A stretch of 64,000 nt of DNA. It comes from an uncultured Chlorobiota bacterium (GTDB lineage Bacteria > Bacteroidota > Ignavibacteria > UBA10030 > UBA6906). The stretch lies in assembly GCA_900696645.1 (NCBI GenBank), contig CAADGV010000040.1, forward strand, positions 101,848 through 165,847. The letters run 5' to 3'. A program made the translations under genes and the position numbers. The notes under the pieces are model-generated. The model had not been told where the DNA came from, searched no databases, and saw only the letters and a program-made list of their open reading frames with translations. This document shows, piece after piece, positions 1-8,657 of the stretch. Positions within the stretch are counted from its first letter, which is position 1; each line of letters opens with the position of its first letter.

Positions 1-382
1 GTTCAGGACTCAGCGCAGGAACGAAATGTCCCGCATACGTTGTAAACGCAATCGAAATGGCGGCAACCGAGCCCGCCTTGTTGATGAAGAAGTCATTCCA
101 GCTAAACAGAAATCCCCATACCTTCCCGAAGCTCTCCCGCAAATACACGTACGGCCCGCCGGTTTGCGGAAGAACGGCACTGAGTTCTGCAATCGACAAC
201 GCCCCAAAAAGAGAGAGAAGCCCAGCAACTATCCATACGAGAAGAATCGGGCCGGTGGCTTCAAGGTATCCGGCAATGACGGCAGGCTTGAGAAAAATGC
301 CCGAGCCGATAATACAGCCAACATGAATAGCTATTCCCTCGCGGAGACCGAGGGCGCGGAGGAGTTGGGGAGGTTGTTGCAT
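1..382 (-). CDS. APC-family amino acid permease, N-terminal part (cut by window edge)
   Basis: Reading the minus strand from ATG at 382 gives 127 codons open to the window edge, starting MQQPPQLLRALGLREGIAI. The first membrane segment carries the unwound-helix motif of the APC superfamily, IIGSGIFLKP, followed by a second hydrophobic stretch, then the acidic residue of SIAELSAVLPQTGGPYVYLRE, which is characteristic of amino acid/polyamine antiporters. The LREG opening and GGPYVYLRE resemble the LAT/y+LAT-type and bacterial serine/threonine-exchanger branch. Substrate cannot be told from the N-terminus. It is the last gene of its run; the nuclease-like/DUF2283 pair lies upstream on the same strand. 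Only about a quarter of the usual 450-500 residues is present. Confidence 0.85.
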   Translation of the reverse strand, partial: MQQPPQLLRALGLREGIAIHVGCIIGSGIFLKPAVIAGYLEATGPILLVWIVAGLLSLFGALSIAELSAVLPQTGGPYVYLRESFGKVWGFLFSWNDFFINKAGSVAAISIAFTTYAGHFVPALSPE

Positions 383-415
383 AACTCAGGATCTGGTCGG
401 CGGCAAGAATTGCGG

Positions 416-637
416 TTATGCAACTGAACTCTTCAGGGTCACCGAAATCGGTTTTCGCATTGAAAGCGAGCTTACCTTGAGAATCGAAAATCCAATCACG
501 TTGCCATGCTTGTCCACTTTTTCCATTACCGCATCGTTCTTTGTTTCGCGGAAGTAACCCGATTTCTTCTGGAACATAACCTCCAGAAAATCAGCCTCTT
601 TGTCGTACCACACGACTATCTTCTTCCCATGATCCAT
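416..637 (-). CDS. DUF2283 family small protein
   Basis: A 73-residue protein with the DUF2283 pattern: a YDKEADFLEVMF beta-hairpin followed by the Y-F-RETKNDAVMEKVDKHGNVIGFSIL stretch. DUF2283 proteins are small beta-rich proteins of unknown function, often encoded next to a small toxin- or RelE-like partner. Here the start overlaps the end of the nuclease-like gene (616-906) by 22 bases, so the two are translated together. This suggests an antitoxin-like or modulating role; that is inference from context only. Confidence 0.8.
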   Translation of the reverse strand: MDHGKKIVVWYDKEADFLEVMFQKKSGYFRETKNDAVMEKVDKHGNVIGFSILKVSSLSMRKPISVTLKSSVA

Positions 638-906
638 AATACTTTGCCTCGCTTGATAGTGTCAGTGAAATAAAAGGTAAGAATAAACTTGTCCAGTTCA
701 ACAGTCTTGACAACAACACAAAGGAATTTGGCTCCGACAGGGGTCTTCTTATAGAATCGATAATACAAGGAGACTGCAATATCAGAGCGGGATTCGACAA
801 TTCTATCCGGCCTGCCCACCGTCTCACGAACCTTTTTCATTTGGTTTCGAAGTTCAGGATGAAATTGCACGGCATGACTGAGGCGCTCATCGGTCAGGCG
901 AACCAT
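616..906 (-). CDS. Small RelE/EndoU-like nuclease-fold protein (PBECR/DUF4258-like)
   Basis: A 96-residue basic protein. Residues 15-30 (FHPELRNQMKKVRETV) form a helix with the HPE element, and residues 32-45 (RPDRIVESRSDIAV) precede a run of beta strands (LYYRFY, KFLCVVVKTV, FILTFYFTD). This order, helix-HPE, PD-x-I, then strands ending in a T-x-Y/F-x-T-D, resembles the phage Barnase-EndoU-ColicinE5/RelE-like nuclease domains and DUF4258. Assignment is by pattern and not certain. It overlaps the DUF2283 gene downstream, giving the compact layout of a toxin-antitoxin-like pair. No other mobile-element genes are seen nearby. Confidence 0.55.
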   Translation of the reverse strand: MVRLTDERLSHAVQFHPELRNQMKKVRETVGRPDRIVESRSDIAVSLYYRFYKKTPVGAKFLCVVVKTVELDKFILTFYFTDTIKRGKVLWIMGRR

Positions 907-994
907 ATTGTCATGATGTCTCTAAAAGACCGCACGGCAGCCCATCATTGAATTCTCTGCTTTAATCATACTACACCAAGGATAGAATTCTGCA

Positions 995-2935
995 TCACAC
1001 TCTCACACCCTCAACCTTCTTCCCCACAAATCTCATAACGAGAATGAGAATGACGGTTCCGACTGCAATGGAAATCCACGGCGACACTCCGTACGCCGTC
1101 GGGATATCACCAACCAGCATGCCAACAACTGCGGCAAGCACGGCATAAGGAAGTTGCGTACGAACATGATCGATATGATCGCAGGCTGAGGCCATCGAAC
1201 TGAGTATTGTCGTGTCGGAAATGGGCGAACAATGATCGCCGAACACAGCGCCCGCCAGCACGGAACTGATGACTCCGTGCAGAATGATGATCTGATCTGT
1301 ACTCGATAGTCCGGCATCAATGCTTAATGTGCTGCCGAGCGGAATCACCAGTGGCATCATGATGGCCATGGTTCCCCAGCTTGTGCCTGTGGAAAAGCTG
1401 ATAAGCGCTGCAATCAGAAATACCAGCACGGGAAGCCAATGCGGCGCTATAGTTCCCCGCAAAACCTGCACGAGGTACCCCGCAGTTTGGAGTTCTTCGG
1501 TAACGGCGCCGATGGACCATGCCAGAATAAGAATCAGCATGGCAAGAAGCATGGACTTTATTCCGTTGGACCAGGCGTCGATCGCTTCGGTCAATTTCAT
1601 GATTCGCTGGGAAACCGTCAGCAGAATTGCCACAAAACAGCCGGAGAGTGACGCCCACAGAAGTGAAGAGTACGAATCCGACTTGCTGATAATCTCCCCG
1701 ATGCCGTACGATGTCTTTCCGTCCGCTGCCAGTGCAGCCGTGCCTGTTGTGTACAATCCGTACAGCCCCACAACCAAGACTGTCAGGATTGGCAGGAAAC
1801 CGTTGTACCACCGTGCAGGTTTGTCACCGGTGGCAATGTAGGTGGCGGATTCGGTGAGATCGGTTGCAGGTTGGGCGCCATCTCGCATGACTTTTCCGGT
1901 TGTGCGGGCTCTGCGTTCGGCCGCAAGCATTGGCCCGAAATCCCTTCCCATGAAACCGACAAGAAACACCAATATAAGCGTGAAGATGGGATAGAATCTG
2001 TACGGTATCGTTTGCAGAAAAACTGCATACGCATCTTCCGACGAGTTGATCATCTTCAACCCCTGCTCGATAAGGCCAACTTCGTATCCGATCCAGGTCG
2101 AGATAATCATGATGCTTGCAACCGTCGCCGCTCCGGCATCAACGATGAACGACAGCTTTTCGCGCGAGATTCTGAGTTTATCGGTAATCGGCCGCATCAG
2201 GTTGCCGCGGATAAGGCAGTTTGCGTAGTCATCGAAGAAAATCACAAATGCCATGAACAATGTTGACAGTTGCCCGCCCCGGGCAGTCCGGGCATAGCGG
2301 GTAATTACATTGGCAATTCCTACCGTTCCGCCGTTTCTGGAAATCACCCCCACCATCCCTCCAAACAACATACTGAAGACGATGATTTGCACGTGGCTGG
2401 GCTCCGACAGTGCCTTGACGACAAAGTGATCTACAACTCTGAATATTCCGCCGATGACATCAAAATCAAAAATGAATACGGCTCCCACATAAATCCCCGT
2501 GAAAAGAGAAATAACAACCTGGCGTAAGGTCAGCGCGAGCACAATGGCAATGAGGGGGGGTAGAATGCTCAGGAAGCCGGGGATAGCTCTTGTCGTTACA
2601 GCCTCACTTCCGCTTTGCGTCGAAACAGAGATCGTGTGCCGTCCCGAGGCGTTAATCGTCACATCATCGACGACGAGTTTGCCGTTGGTGAAAGAAAGGG
2701 GTGAGGCCTCTTTTTCAGAAGATCGGGTGACACCTTGCAGTCGGGCCACCTCATTGAACCCGGCAATCACATTCCCTGCAGTGTCCTTGGCAATAACCTC
2801 AAGCGTGAAACCGACGTCAGCAAGAATAACAGACGGCGTTTTGATTTCGAATGTTACAGACGAGGAAACGGGTTGGGCACAAAGTAATGCCCCGGAGAAG
2901 ATGACGATAGCCAATGACGAGAGAACTCTGATCAA
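995..2935 (-). CDS. NhaC-family Na+/H+ antiporter with N-terminal secreted Ig-like domain
   Basis: 646 residues. Residues 1-20 form a signal peptide (MIRVLSSLAIVIFSGALLCA). Residues about 27-115 form a beta-rich, Ig/Big-like domain (VTFEIKTPSVILADVGFTL..., DVTINASGRHTISV). The transporter starts at about residue 121 and is typical of COG1757 NhaC-like proteins: FFDDYANCLIRG at 233-244, RPITDKLRISREKL after it, ISTWIGYE, and near the C-terminus GAVFGDHCSPISDTT. The family exchanges Na+ for protons, or amino acids such as malate/lactate or lysine in relatives. The export signal plus periplasmic domain in front of the membrane part is unusual; the domain should sit in the periplasm. It is a single gene, divergent from the DedA-like gene at 3079. 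Confidence 0.88.
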   Translation of the reverse strand: MIRVLSSLAIVIFSGALLCAQPVSSSVTFEIKTPSVILADVGFTLEVIAKDTAGNVIAGFNEVARLQGVTRSSEKEASPLSFTNGKLVVDDVTINASGRHTISVSTQSGSEAVTTRAIPGFLSILPPLIAIVLALTLRQVVISLFTGIYVGAVFIFDFDVIGGIFRVVDHFVVKALSEPSHVQIIVFSMLFGGMVGVISRNGGTVGIANVITRYARTARGGQLSTLFMAFVIFFDDYANCLIRGNLMRPITDKLRISREKLSFIVDAGAATVASIMIISTWIGYEVGLIEQGLKMINSSEDAYAVFLQTIPYRFYPIFTLILVFLVGFMGRDFGPMLAAERRARTTGKVMRDGAQPATDLTESATYIATGDKPARWYNGFLPILTVLVVGLYGLYTTGTAALAADGKTSYGIGEIISKSDSYSSLLWASLSGCFVAILLTVSQRIMKLTEAIDAWSNGIKSMLLAMLILILAWSIGAVTEELQTAGYLVQVLRGTIAPHWLPVLVFLIAALISFSTGTSWGTMAIMMPLVIPLGSTLSIDAGLSSTDQIIILHGVISSVLAGAVFGDHCSPISDTTILSSMASACDHIDHVRTQLPYAVLAAVVGMLVGDIPTAYGVSPWISIAVGTVILILVMRFVGKKVEGVRV

Positions 2936-3078
2936 GCACGCTCCCTGGAGAAGAGTGATGGATGAAGGGGAAAAGTCGTCGCAAGATAGAGGCTTTTTGC
3001 GTCAGTCGCAAGCCTTGAATCACCGCCACGTTTTGTTTATCTTCATTCGCCGATTTTCACATCATCCAAGGGGACTTT

Positions 3079-3681
3079 TTGAAGAAGATTTCTGAACTGC
3101 TGTACAAGCTCAAAGCGTGGGTCGAGAGTTTTGCGGCGAAACCCTATGCTACTTGGGCTTTGTTCATTATTGCATTCGTCGAATCGTCATTCTTCCCCAT
3201 TCCTCCCGATGTTCTGTTGATTGCGCTTGGCGTAGCGCGACCGAAGCGGGCTTTCTGGTATGCGCTTGTGTGTACGCTCGGCTCGGTTGCGGGCGCATTT
3301 CTCGGCTACTACATCGGCTATGCCTTCTTCGAGACAATCGGCTCGCGTATTGTTGATTTCTACGGCTTCCATGACAAGTTTCAGTTTGTGTTGGATAAGT
3401 ATCGCGAGAATGCATGGACAACAATTCTCGTTGCAGGATTCACCCCTATTCCCTACAAAGTGTTTACAATAGCGGCCGGGTTCAACGAGACGATTGACCT
3501 TGCGACGCTTGCACTTGCATCGTTGGTGGGACGGGCATCCCGCTTTATGCTCGTAGGCGCATTGTTGTATGCCTTCGGCCCGAAAATGAAAGAGTATCTC
3601 GACAAGTATCTCGAACGCCTGACCCTGGCTCTCGGAATCTTGTTCATTCTCGGCATTCTTACCATCAAGTACATTTTCTAA
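3079..3681 (+). CDS. DedA/YqaA-type membrane protein (VTT domain)
   Basis: 200 residues with four or five hydrophobic segments. The sequence has the SNARE-associated/VTT fold marks: FVESSFFPIPPDVLLIALG near residue 34-52, GSVAGAFLGYYIGYAF near 87-102, and FTPIPYKVFTIAAGF near 140-154, the last with the re-entrant-loop proline and basic residue. This is the YqaA branch of DedA proteins, implicated in membrane lipid flipping and membrane homeostasis. The start is TTG at 3079, chosen because an AAGGGGA ribosome site lies 4 bases upstream and no ATG aligns with the family start. It faces away from the NhaC gene. Confidence 0.88.
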   Translation: MKKISELLYKLKAWVESFAAKPYATWALFIIAFVESSFFPIPPDVLLIALGVARPKRAFWYALVCTLGSVAGAFLGYYIGYAFFETIGSRIVDFYGFHDKFQFVLDKYRENAWTTILVAGFTPIPYKVFTIAAGFNETIDLATLALASLVGRASRFMLVGALLYAFGPKMKEYLDKYLERLTLALGILFILGILTIKYIF

Positions 3682-3761
3682 TTCTTTTAATGTTGGTTTC
3701 ATCTACATTTCGCCTTTTCTACTTAGATTACGCGGCACAATAATCGCCAAATAGGATTTGC

Positions 3762-4082
3762 ATGTCGCGGGTAACCGCTTCTTTCGCTATCATCTTCTTG
3801 GTTCTTCTGCACGGGGTCTCTCCGGCATTCCTTTCGGGAGGTAACGTCGGCGAACGTCCGGAACTCCAATACCTGGACCTCCAAGAGTACCTCCTCACAA
3901 CTGCCTGGCAGCCGACCAAGCTTCCTGTTGATTCGCAAACCGACCGGGGAGTCTCTATTTGTCAGGAAGCGGACGATTCCCTTTCGATACTGAGAGGTTT
4001 TCATCCGCCCGTATTCTCTCCGAACGTCAACCCTCTCTCTTCCCATCTCGTATATACCCAAACAACCAGCTCGCATCTGTAG
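3762..4082 (+). CDS. Possible small secreted protein, no recognised family
   Basis: 106 codons opening with a signal-peptide-like N-terminus (MSRVTASFAIIFLVLLHGVSPA, cleavage plausible after SPA or FLS), then a polar stretch with no repeats and no family I recognise. An AGGAT element lies 5 bases before the ATG. An overlapping minus-strand frame of 117 codons (3723-4076) shows no better coding signs. I rate this as a possible real gene only because of the signal peptide and ribosome site. Confidence 0.35.
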   Translation: MSRVTASFAIIFLVLLHGVSPAFLSGGNVGERPELQYLDLQEYLLTTAWQPTKLPVDSQTDRGVSICQEADDSLSILRGFHPPVFSPNVNPLSSHLVYTQTTSSHL

Positions 4083-4189
4083 CTGATTCTACCTGCAAAT
4101 TCGTTCACTGCACGCTCTCGTGTCGCAGAACTATTCTGCGATGAAACGATTCGTGTATCCATTTCTCAACGAACATGAAAGGTAGTAGT

Positions 4190-4312
4190 ATGCACCAGCA
4201 ACAGATTGAACAGGAGAAAACCCAGCCTGGCTGGAAAATCGGAGTCGGCATCGTCGGGTTTCTTATTGGATTGACGGTATTATTGCTTGTTCTGAAGATG
4301 CTGTTAATCTAA
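4190..4312 (+). CDS. 40-residue single-pass membrane peptide
   Basis: An ATG at 4190 opens a 40-codon frame: a polar N-terminus rich in Gln/Glu (MHQQQIEQEKTQPGWK) and then one hydrophobic helix (IGVGIVGFLIGLTVLLLVL). GAAAGG lies about 8 bases upstream of the start, and a strong intrinsic terminator starts 24 bases after the stop, so this looks like a genuine short transcription unit. It is just upstream of the membrane pyrophosphatase gene. It could be a small regulatory subunit, but nothing in the sequence proves this. Confidence 0.55.
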   Translation: MHQQQIEQEKTQPGWKIGVGIVGFLIGLTVLLLVLKMLLI

Positions 4313-4335
4313 AATATTACGGAAACAAACCTGAG

Positions 4336-4375
4336 GCCCTTCTTCCGCCTGTTGCGGGAGAAGGGCTTGTGTTTT
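4336..4375 (+). terminator. Intrinsic terminator after the 40-residue membrane peptide
   Basis: Positions 4336-4348 (GCCCTTCTTCCGC) pair with 4354-4366 (GCGGGAGAAGGGC) through 13 base pairs with one G-T pair and a 5-base loop, followed by TTGTGTTTT. This isolates the small-peptide transcript from hppA. Confidence 0.8.
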
Positions 4376-4596
4376 CCGACAGGAACTGAATATCACATTT
4401 TTGTAGAAAGAATAGGGGAAATTGGCTATATTGGTTCGAATTTCTGGTCAGTCAGGCCCGCTCCGGTCGGCTTCAATCCCCTATCAAGAAGTCAGTTTTC
4501 TCCGAGTCAAAAGAAGAACTGTAGCTATTGCTAAGATTGATTCTGTACGTCAATAAAAAACATCAATAACCGTTACACTGAAGGAGTACCTACTCT

Positions 4597-6726
4597 ATGG
4601 AAATGTTTACCCAGCTATCACCCGTTGTGGGCGCGGTCGGGTTGCTCGTCGCATTCGGCATCTATTTCTCGCTGAAGCGACAATCTGCCGGAAGCGAACT
4701 CATGCAAGACATCGCCGACCAGATTCATGTCGGCGCAATGGCCTTCCTCAAACGTGAGTACGTCGTTCTCGCATTCTTTGTCACCGTTGTTGCGTTGCTG
4801 CTCGGGTTCTTTCTCCAACCTGCAACAGCCGTTGCGTTTATCAGCGGGGCGCTCTGTTCGATTCTGGCCGGCTTTTTTGGAATGCAGGCTGCAACCAAGG
4901 CGAATGTGCGGACTGCACAGGCAGCAAAGGAACACGGGCAGGGCAAGGCTTTGCTGACGGCGTTCAATGGCGGTGCCGTCATGGGCGTAAGCGTCGCAAG
5001 TCTCGGACTTATCGGCGTCGGGACTTTCTTCATGTTGTACGGAAGTCCCGAAACAGCCAACATTATCAACGGATTTGCAATGGGCGCCAGCTCGATTGCG
5101 TTGTTTGCCCGTGTGGGCGGCGGTATCTACACGAAAGCTGCAGATGTCGGCGCCGACCTTGTCGGCAAGGTTGAAGCCAACATCCCCGAAGACGATCCGC
5201 GTAACCCCGGCGTTATTGCAGACAACGTGGGCGACAATGTGGGCGACGTTGCCGGCATGGGAGCCGATATTTTCGAGTCGTATGTGGGATCGATGGTTGC
5301 AACCGTTGCTATCGGAGCAACGCTTCTTCCCGAGGGACTTGCCCAACTGAAGGCCCATGCCGACGTTGCGGATACAAGCATCAAGGGCATCCTCATGGCA
5401 TTACCAATTGTGCTTGCAGTTATCGGCTTGATCGCTTCATTCATCGGTATTGGATCGATGAAGATTCTGAAGCAGTTCTCCCCTGCAGCAGCCCTGCGCT
5501 ACTCCACATTTATTGCAGCAGGATTGTTTCTGGCCGGAGCGTACGGACTTGTCAGCACATATGATGTAAGCAACAACGTCTTCTGGGCTGTGTTCTTCGG
5601 AACATTTGCAGGTATCGCCATCGGACTCATCACCGAGTACTACACATCGATGGGCCCAGTCAAACGTATTACGCTGGCAAGCAAAACAGGCTCGGCAACA
5701 AACATCATCAGCGGCCTTGCTGTGGGTTTAGAGTCAACAGCATTGCCTGTGCTCACAATATGTCTTGCGATCTTTATTTCAAATGATGTCGCAGGCCTTT
5801 ACGGTATCGGCATTGCGGCAGTTGGCATGCTCGCTACAGTCGGTATCACGATGTCTGTTGACGCCTACGGCCCGATAGCCGATAACGCCGGGGGTATTTC
5901 GGAGATGTCAGGGTTGGGCCCGGATGTTCGCAAAATTACCGATGGACTTGATGCTCTCGGCAATACCACCGCAGCAATTGGGAAAGGGTTTGCCATCGGC
6001 TCCGCAGCCTTGACGGCACTCGCATTGTTTGCAGCATACTCGCAGGCCGTATCAGCCTCGATTGGAACAAAGCTGGCAGCAATGGTGGCAGCTGGTATCG
6101 AACCGGTAGGTGAATGGAAACGTTACGCAACGTTAATCGGCGAGGGCGAAACACCTCTTCAGATTATCGTCACCAATCCAGCAGTGGTAATTGGTCTTTT
6201 CATCGGCGGTGTTTTGCCGTTCTTCATCGGAGCCCTCACCATGACGTCAGTTGGGCGCGCTGCGGGAAAAATGGTTGACGAAATCCGTCGTCAGTTCAGG
6301 GAAATCCCGGGCTTGCTCGAAGGAAAGCCGGGCGTAAAGCCTGATGCGGCCCGTTGTGTCGATATTTCAACCACGGCTGCTTTACGGGAAATGGTACTAC
6401 CCGGTATTACGGCCGTTCTCGCCCCGGTTATCGTTGGATTCCTGCTGGGACCTGCTGCACTCGGTGGAATGCTGGCCGGTGCAACAGTCGCAGGCGTGCT
6501 GCTTGCCCTTATGATGGCAAACGCGGGCGGTGCATGGGATAACGCCAAAAAAGCTATTGAGAAGGGAGAAGTTGAAGGAGAGAAAAAAGGGACAGATGCT
6601 CACAAAGCCGCCGTTGTCGGCGATACAGTCGGTGATCCGTTCAAAGACACATCCGGCCCGGCAATGAACATCTTGATCAAGTTGATGTCAGTCGTGTCTC
6701 TTGTTATTGCCCCGTTGCTCGTGTAG
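4597..6726 (+). CDS. hppA: K+-dependent membrane-bound ion-pumping pyrophosphatase
   Basis: 709 residues, about 16 membrane segments, full length. It hydrolyses pyrophosphate and pumps Na+ and/or H+ out of the cytoplasm. Pyrophosphate/Mg-binding motifs are intact: [22 protein letters not shown] (183-204), DNVGDNVGD (209-217), [13 protein letters not shown] (421-433) and [14 protein letters not shown] near the C-terminus. [10 protein letters not shown] (455-464) has Ala at 459 where K+-independent enzymes have Lys, so K+ dependence is expected. D224-I-F-E227 places the gate glutamate as in Thermotoga Na+-PPase (D243/E246 there), pointing to a Na+-type pump or a close H+-pumping relative. An AAGGAG site lies 10 bases before the ATG. 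Pyrophosphate from biosynthesis, or linked to PPDK at 12300-15071, is the likely fuel. Confidence 0.97.
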   Translation: MEMFTQLSPVVGAVGLLVAFGIYFSLKRQSAGSELMQDIADQIHVGAMAFLKREYVVLAFFVTVVALLLGFFLQPATAVAFISGALCSILAGFFGMQAATKANVRTAQAAKEHGQGKALLTAFNGGAVMGVSVASLGLIGVGTFFMLYGSPETANIINGFAMGASSIALFARVGGGIYTKAADVGADLVGKVEANIPEDDPRNPGVIADNVGDNVGDVAGMGADIFESYVGSMVATVAIGATLLPEGLAQLKAHADVADTSIKGILMALPIVLAVIGLIASFIGIGSMKILKQFSPAAALRYSTFIAAGLFLAGAYGLVSTYDVSNNVFWAVFFGTFAGIAIGLITEYYTSMGPVKRITLASKTGSATNIISGLAVGLESTALPVLTICLAIFISNDVAGLYGIGIAAVGMLATVGITMSVDAYGPIADNAGGISEMSGLGPDVRKITDGLDALGNTTAAIGKGFAIGSAALTALALFAAYSQAVSASIGTKLAAMVAAGIEPVGEWKRYATLIGEGETPLQIIVTNPAVVIGLFIGGVLPFFIGALTMTSVGRAAGKMVDEIRRQFREIPGLLEGKPGVKPDAARCVDISTTAALREMVLPGITAVLAPVIVGFLLGPAALGGMLAGATVAGVLLALMMANAGGAWDNAKKAIEKGEVEGEKKGTDAHKAAVVGDTVGDPFKDTSGPAMNILIKLMSVVSLVIAPLLV

Positions 6727-6750
6727 CAACTCAGCTTTCAGGATAACAGA

Positions 6751-6786
6751 AAATCCCGCCCGTTGTTCTTCCGGGCGGGATTTTTT
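6751..6786 (+). terminator. Intrinsic terminator after hppA (usable from both sides)
   Basis: AAATCCCGCCCG at 6751-6762 pairs with CGGGCGGGATTT ending at 6783 around a 9-base loop, followed on the plus strand by a run of T. On the minus strand the A-rich flank becomes TTTTCTGTT, so it can also end the plsY-gpsA transcript arriving from the other side. Confidence 0.9.
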
Positions 6787-6825
6787 GCTTGTTGACACTC
6801 CATCCGCAGTTGCAATCCGAAATCT

Positions 6826-7827
6826 CTAATACACTTCCCCCTTCGCCCCCCTCGTCATCAAGTCGTAAGTTGACTGTCTGGGATCCTTCCCTTCAAACAG
6901 CATTTTACGGACTTCCGCACAAATGGGAACCTCGACGCCGACTTTTTCTGCCAAGGCGTTTGCTGACTTCGTCGTTTCCACGCCTTCTGCCACCATCACC
7001 ATCTCCTTCAGAACATCATCAAGCTTCCTACCCTTCCCGATCTCAACCCCGACGTGGCGGTTGCGGCTGTGGCGGCTCATGCACGTCACCATCAGGTCGC
7101 CGATACCGGAGAGCCCGGCAAATGTCTGCACGTGTGCCCCTAATGCAACGCCAATGCGGGTAATCTCGGCGATTCCGCGAGTCATCAGAGCTGCTTTTGT
7201 GTTGTCTCCCAGATTGGCGCCGTCAACGATTCCTGCCGCGATGGCAATTACGTTCTTGAGCGAGCCGCCAAGCTCGACACCCTTGAGGTCGGTGCTTGCA
7301 TAGACTCTGAACGTAGGCGTCATGAACGTCCTTTGTACGAGCTTCGCCGTTTCCACACTCTCGGATGCGGCGACGACGGTTGTTGGAATCTGCCTGCTTA
7401 CTTCTTCGGCATGGCTCGGACCGGAAAGCGTGGAGATATTGGCTGGCTGAACTCCGGGTAATACGTCTTGTAACACACGCGACATCGTCATCAGCGTGCC
7501 GACTTCTATTCCTTTAGCAACATTGACGAACGTTAGCCTGTCGAACGGCAAATGATGCAGCCGCTGCACAACACTCCTAATAAACTGCGACGGTACAGCC
7601 GTCACAATCATCTCACAGCCTTCTACTGCACGATCAAGATCGCTTGTCGCTTCAATACCTTGAGGGATGGGGATTCCGGGAAGAAATGAGGGGTTCTCCC
7701 GCTTCGAAAGAATGTCGTTTGTGTATTCTTCATTGTGCGACCAGAGCGCAACATGATGGTTGTTGCTGGCAAGGATGATGGAGAGGGCTGTTCCCCAACT
7801 ACCGGCTCCGAGGACGGTAATACGCAT
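6826..7827 (-). CDS. gpsA: Glycerol-3-phosphate dehydrogenase [NAD(P)+]
   Basis: 333 residues, the family's usual length. It reduces dihydroxyacetone phosphate to sn-glycerol-3-phosphate for phospholipid synthesis in the cytoplasm. The dinucleotide-binding loop GAGSWGTAL is at residues 7-15, the FVNVAKGIE segment is near residue 100, and the substrate region ELGGSLKNVIAIAAGIVDG (near 185-203, with the conserved Lys) and NTKAALMTRG follow. The C-terminal helical domain carries GIGDLMVTCMSRHSRNR. It follows plsY by 72 bases on the same strand, so glycerol-3-phosphate supply and its first acylation are co-expressed, probably from the promoter at 8600-8628. Confidence 0.97.
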   Translation of the reverse strand: MRITVLGAGSWGTALSIILASNNHHVALWSHNEEYTNDILSKRENPSFLPGIPIPQGIEATSDLDRAVEGCEMIVTAVPSQFIRSVVQRLHHLPFDRLTFVNVAKGIEVGTLMTMSRVLQDVLPGVQPANISTLSGPSHAEEVSRQIPTTVVAASESVETAKLVQRTFMTPTFRVYASTDLKGVELGGSLKNVIAIAAGIVDGANLGDNTKAALMTRGIAEITRIGVALGAHVQTFAGLSGIGDLMVTCMSRHSRNRHVGVEIGKGRKLDDVLKEMVMVAEGVETTKSANALAEKVGVEVPICAEVRKMLFEGKDPRQSTYDLMTRGAKGEVY

Positions 7828-7899
7828 GACGCGGGACTACTGAACTTGTGAAAAAAGAAAATGGGGAACTCAGGCGTCCCCCGGAAGAAGTGACAACTC

Positions 7900-8568
7900 T
7901 CAGCGCCGGTTGAAAAGCGGTATCCGAACGATTCTGTTTTCCGTACCTCTCAGCAAGCGCTGCACGTTCGAGCGATGCGTGTAGATAATGAGCAGGGAAA
8001 CACCTATGCTGAACCATATGAGTGTATGATACCCCTGAATGTCAACCATGAATACGTTCTCCCGCAAGAACATTGTAACGGGAAACGTCGTTGCAGCGGT
8101 TAACGAACCCAGCGACACATAATGAGAAATCAGAAAAACAATCATGAACACACCAAGCGATACGGAAACCTCAACGGGGGCAATCCCGATCAGCATGCCG
8201 CCGGCCGTCGCAATACCTTTCCCGCCTTTGAACCCTGCAAACAATGTCCAGATGTGACCGAGCATTGCAACACAACCGGCAATAATCTGAACAACCGTGA
8301 AATCGTTGAACGGCGGATTGCTTGCGAAGGGAAGCACGAAGAGAAGTTGCGAAATGACCATCGTGGCGAACAAGCCTTTGGCCATATCACAGACGATCAC
8401 AAATGCACCTGTTTTCCAACCCAGCACGCGGATAACGTTCGTTCCTCCGGCGTTTCCGCTGCCGTGCTGACGAATGTCAATACCCTTTCGTGATTTTGCA
8501 ACGATAATTGCCGTCGGAATTGAGCCGACGAGGTAACTCAAGATTGCAATTATTGTAATGGGAATCAT
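7900..8568 (-). CDS. plsY: Acyl-phosphate:glycerol-3-phosphate acyltransferase
   Basis: 222 residues, five or so membrane helices. PlsY transfers an acyl group from acyl-phosphate to glycerol-3-phosphate at the inner membrane. The three PlsY motifs are visible: GSIPTAIIVAK and then SGNAGGTNVIRVLGWKTG with the Ser-Gly-Asn-x-Gly-x-Thr-Asn loop, MLGHIWTLFAGFKGGKGIATAGG with the Gly-rich glycerol-phosphate loop, and LISHYVSLGS near residue 150. It forms an operon with gpsA downstream. Slightly long C-terminus ending in basic residues (ENRIVRIPLFNRR). Confidence 0.96.
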   Translation of the reverse strand: MIPITIIAILSYLVGSIPTAIIVAKSRKGIDIRQHGSGNAGGTNVIRVLGWKTGAFVIVCDMAKGLFATMVISQLLFVLPFASNPPFNDFTVVQIIAGCVAMLGHIWTLFAGFKGGKGIATAGGMLIGIAPVEVSVSLGVFMIVFLISHYVSLGSLTAATTFPVTMFLRENVFMVDIQGYHTLIWFSIGVSLLIIYTHRSNVQRLLRGTENRIVRIPLFNRR

Positions 8569-8599
8569 TCAGACCTTGGAGTTGTAAAAAAGGTGTTAT

Positions 8600-8628
8600 A
8601 ATATAGAGAATGCCGTGCCCAGTTGCAA
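8600..8628 (-). promoter_or_regulatory. Sigma70-like promoter for plsY-gpsA
   Basis: On the minus strand TTGCAA (8628-8623) and TATATT (8605-8600) are separated by 17 bases, placed about 32 bases before the plsY start. The match to the -35/-10 consensus is good, but no transcription data support it. Confidence 0.5.
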
Positions 8629-8657
8629 CAGGAGACTAACCGATGAAAAATTCATCA

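Noticed and set aside
3723-4076. 117-codon minus-strand frame opposite the possible secreted peptide
   Set aside because: No signal peptide, no domain, no ribosome site; the opposite frame is slightly better supported.
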